From Ophiosphaerella korrae (Eukaryota > Ascomycota > Dothideomycetes > Pleosporales > Phaeosphaeriaceae), in the NCBI GenBank assembly GCA_028456385.1, contig JALNQF010000163.1:1-64000 (forward strand): 64,000 bases of DNA, read 5' to 3'. The position numbers and the translations under genes were made by a program. Of the stretch, positions 61,436 through 64,000 are shown piece by piece. The notes under the pieces are model-generated. The model did no database searches and had not been told where the DNA came from. It worked only from the letters and a program-made list of their open reading frames with translations. Every line of letters begins with the position of its first letter. The stretch's first letter is position 1.

Positions 61436-64000
61436 GATCCCCGGAGTTGACGATCATAGATGGACCAGAAACTTGCGTATGTAGAGGCAATTTACCACTT
61501 TGATTAAATTTCACATGGTATTAGAGAATTTCCTAAGGGGAATGGAATGAAGGAAGTACCAATGAGCAAGAAAGATAATTCATCGAGTTCTCTGCATAGC
61601 TCAAATGGAGATCAGACTCGTTTGGATTGTTCTTCCTGTTTCTTTGCATCTAAAAAAGGCCTATGACGACCCTCGTAGCCTTCTTGAGAGCATTTCCTTG
61701 GATGCTGAGCTTGAAGGAGGCGCTCGTTCATGACTGCACACAGCCAACCGTCCAATGATGAAACCATAGTGAATTTCAAATGTGTGATGTTACCAATATA
61801 CGGTGCTGGTAATTTAGTTGGCTACATACTATCAGAAACGATGGAGTAACTAGACCCTCAAGAAGGTTGGGCTACACTAATCGCGATATGCACCTGGCTG
61901 TTATAAGGTTGCATCTCTTATCACGTGATTGGTATAATTGTTGATGGCGGCTCGTTGTCTGGAGAATTTTGATAAGGCGACATTGTATCTATACTAAATA
62001 CCAAAGGCCTTCAATTCGAAAGCCTGAGGCTTGTATGTCCCACAGCACAACGTGAGCTAGTTTGAGTGATCAAAGTTCAGTAGTTTGAAGCGGTAGCCCG
62101 AATGGTTATTCCTGTCACGTTGAGAAGTTGCTTAAATCACATTTGGCCAAGCATTTAGCCAACTAGAGGCTCCTATTGAATGGAGCATTGATCGTGGTAT
62201 TATCATCAATAGTATGATTGAGCCATGTGTTGATAAAACGACAAAAAGTGCAAATATGCGACGTGAGGCCTGTTATATCTATCGCTTTGCGGCAGCCAAT
62301 AGTTATTCAGTGCCAGAAGGAGTATTTCGATCAAGGTTGGTATTTGAGGGATTGTCTGGATGATATAGGTGTTTGACATACGGCTCTTTGGCGTCTAGTC
62401 AATAGGTTTCCAGCATTCTGGTTGGTGTGCTAGCCATATGGGTTGTTAATGTTTCAATTTTGAAGCCATCAAGGTGACGATTGGCTCTGCGATACAACAG
62501 ATGATGACCCAACCACGGTCTTGGGTCCATAACCCTGGATCTTGAGGGGCATGCACCTGCTCGACAAGATGACACAATAGGTAATGCTTTGGTGCCATGA
62601 CCCTTGCCACTCTTTCCAGCGATGGTGGCATTTCTGCGGCGTCTAGGGGTAGTTGATGGAGTCGCTTTGTTCTGATCGTTGCGAGTGCTAGATTCTGATC
62701 GCTGGCTCTGGCATTCTAGAGGTGGCGTCGCGTTTAGATAGCACTGCATGCGACTCCGCTCGCTTGCCAAGCTACCGAGAGGCTGCACTTGGCTCCATAC
62801 CGTAAACTTTGCACTGGCTTTTTATCGTCATCAGACGGCTTACTAGTCGTGGCCATAACGATTTATGATGATGGCGAGTATTCTATGTGCTCGTGATTCA
62901 CCAATGAGATAGTGCACCTGCGAAGCCAGAAGCAATGACTTCTTGTCCAACCGCGGAGCTATCTCGGTGACATCACCACTGTACATGTATCATCTCGGCC
63001 GTCGATCACGTTCGCCGCTTCTGCAAGGTATTTGACCCGGCTATTGTAGTACCACAAAGCGGGGAGAAGACTCTCGTTGAGCGAAACATGTTGTGGTGGC
63101 CAACTAGATTAGGTCTCATGAGAGCCCGACTCTTCCAACCTCATGTCGGTTAGGACGGTGGTAGGCGTGCGAAAATCCTACCGGTATTCGTCCCAGCCTC
63201 CTAGTCCTAAAAGCGAGCTGCATTAGCCGACTGGTTTTAGTTGGTCAAGACGGACTAGACCACACGCTAACGGAAACAAGCGTGCTTGTAAGGAGCTTGT
63301 TGAGCCGCCGGATAGGGCACAGGGACTACTGCATCGCCATCCGCGGCCCCATCCACCGGTTTCATTCCATTCCAGATGCAAAATTTTGCTGGCACAATGC
63401 CTGCCCCGTTCCCCACAAGCGACTAGCTGGCTGCTGCAACAAGGCCTCGTTCAACAAAGTTCCACATGGGGCGCCGCATTCTAGAATGCTTCTGTCTGCT
63501 GACAAAATGCGGGTGAGATGCTGTGGAGGTCCGCACAGCTGGGCCAGGAGCTTAGAGATTGCCCGCCAAACAAAGTGATCGTGAGCGTTGAATCCCATCA
63601 AACCGCGTCACTCGTTGCTTCATGATCAGCGGCAACATCACAAGCGCCTGTTTTCCGCTTTTGGCTGACGTCCGCCGCAAAGAGATTGTCAATGTGCTGC
63701 CCCCGCAGAGTTATACACATGATCTCCAACATGAGGTCAAATCGTGGCGCTGTGCACGAGCCCTGGTGGACAGATTATGCACGCTATTTGCTGCGCTATG
63801 GTCTGCTACGTAGCAGTGTCCTATAGATTCTTCCCAGGATATCTCCCCGCTGCCTCGGCCAAGCCGAGGATCACATACCTAGGTATGCTTGCGTCAATTG
63901 AGGCACTCTGTCAAGCTACTCTTCGATGTTTCGCCTCCGGCTAATGTTTGCAATGTATTCAGCAAGAAATCGCATTTTTACCCGTCATCTAACTAGCTAG
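61436..64000. other. Gene-poor end region
   Basis: About 2.5 kb where I could not support any intact gene. A fragment reading LKKAYDDPRSLLESISLDAE near 61650-61710 (+) and one reading YRFAAANSYSVPEGVFRSR near 62280 (+) look protein-like but belong to no family I recognise, and stops surround them. They may be tails of decayed genes. A 129-codon minus frame at 62399-62788 is Arg/Ser-rich and unconvincing. Confidence 0.4.

Noticed and set aside
62399..62788. 129-codon Arg/Ser-rich frame on the minus strand
   Set aside because: It has no domain or signal and sits in a region of decayed sequence; its length alone does not support it.

Overview
This window comes from a filamentous ascomycete genome, most likely Dothideomycetes and probably Pleosporales. 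The evidence is short introns (mostly 45-67 bp) with CTAAC-type branch sites, fungal-only families (CFEM/PTH11-class receptors, HET domain, a PAS-kinase-receiver Rim15), and a sharply bounded AT-rich block with the C-to-T/G-to-A signature of repeat-induced point mutation (RIP). The order is inferred from protein resemblance, not from a marker gene.

Layout. 1-7975 is a RIP-destroyed transposon island holding parts of two Ty3/gypsy chromoviruses (1-1230 and about 3010-6650), a large inverted repeat (about 2480-3010 against 7265-7740) and a 14-bp tandem repeat. At about 7975 the composition changes abruptly to normal coding DNA. Next come an Old Yellow Enzyme (8627-9971, +), an FAD monooxygenase (10305-11851, -) and a polysaccharide deacetylase (12449-13627, -), a small metabolic group. 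Then follow housekeeping genes: Rim15 kinase (14803-20706, -), a mutated DUF5872/Tudor pseudogene (21847-22766, -), GH38 alpha-mannosidase (24050-27474, -), the SNARE Sec9 (27997-29455, -) and an RmlB-type nucleotide-sugar dehydratase (29977-31471, -). A second accessory group follows: a P450 (32282-34223, +), an MFS sugar-type transporter (34731-36437, +) and a CFEM-7TM receptor (36646-38165, -). After a 2.4-kb gap lie the divergent DNA-repair/splicing pair OGG1 (40626-41921, -) and U2AF large subunit (42171-44160, +), then a second intact P450 (44494-46422, -).

From about 47 kb on, the window is mostly decaying accessory sequence: a CFEM-7TM pseudogene (47452-48838), a P450 pseudogene that has lost its heme cysteine (about 49780-52160), an intact zinc alcohol dehydrogenase (52317-53387, -), a small orphan gene (54436-54864, -), a deleted Tc1/mariner-like element with terminal inverted repeats (55681-56053), an intact GT34 glycosyltransferase (56889-58193, +) and a broken HET-domain/protein-kinase fusion (58512 to about 61435, +). 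The last 2.5 kb has no gene I can support.

Exon structures were worked out by hand. For every gene called intact, the exon lengths sum to a multiple of three and the joined reading frame keeps the family motifs. I found no tRNA, rRNA or CRISPR array.
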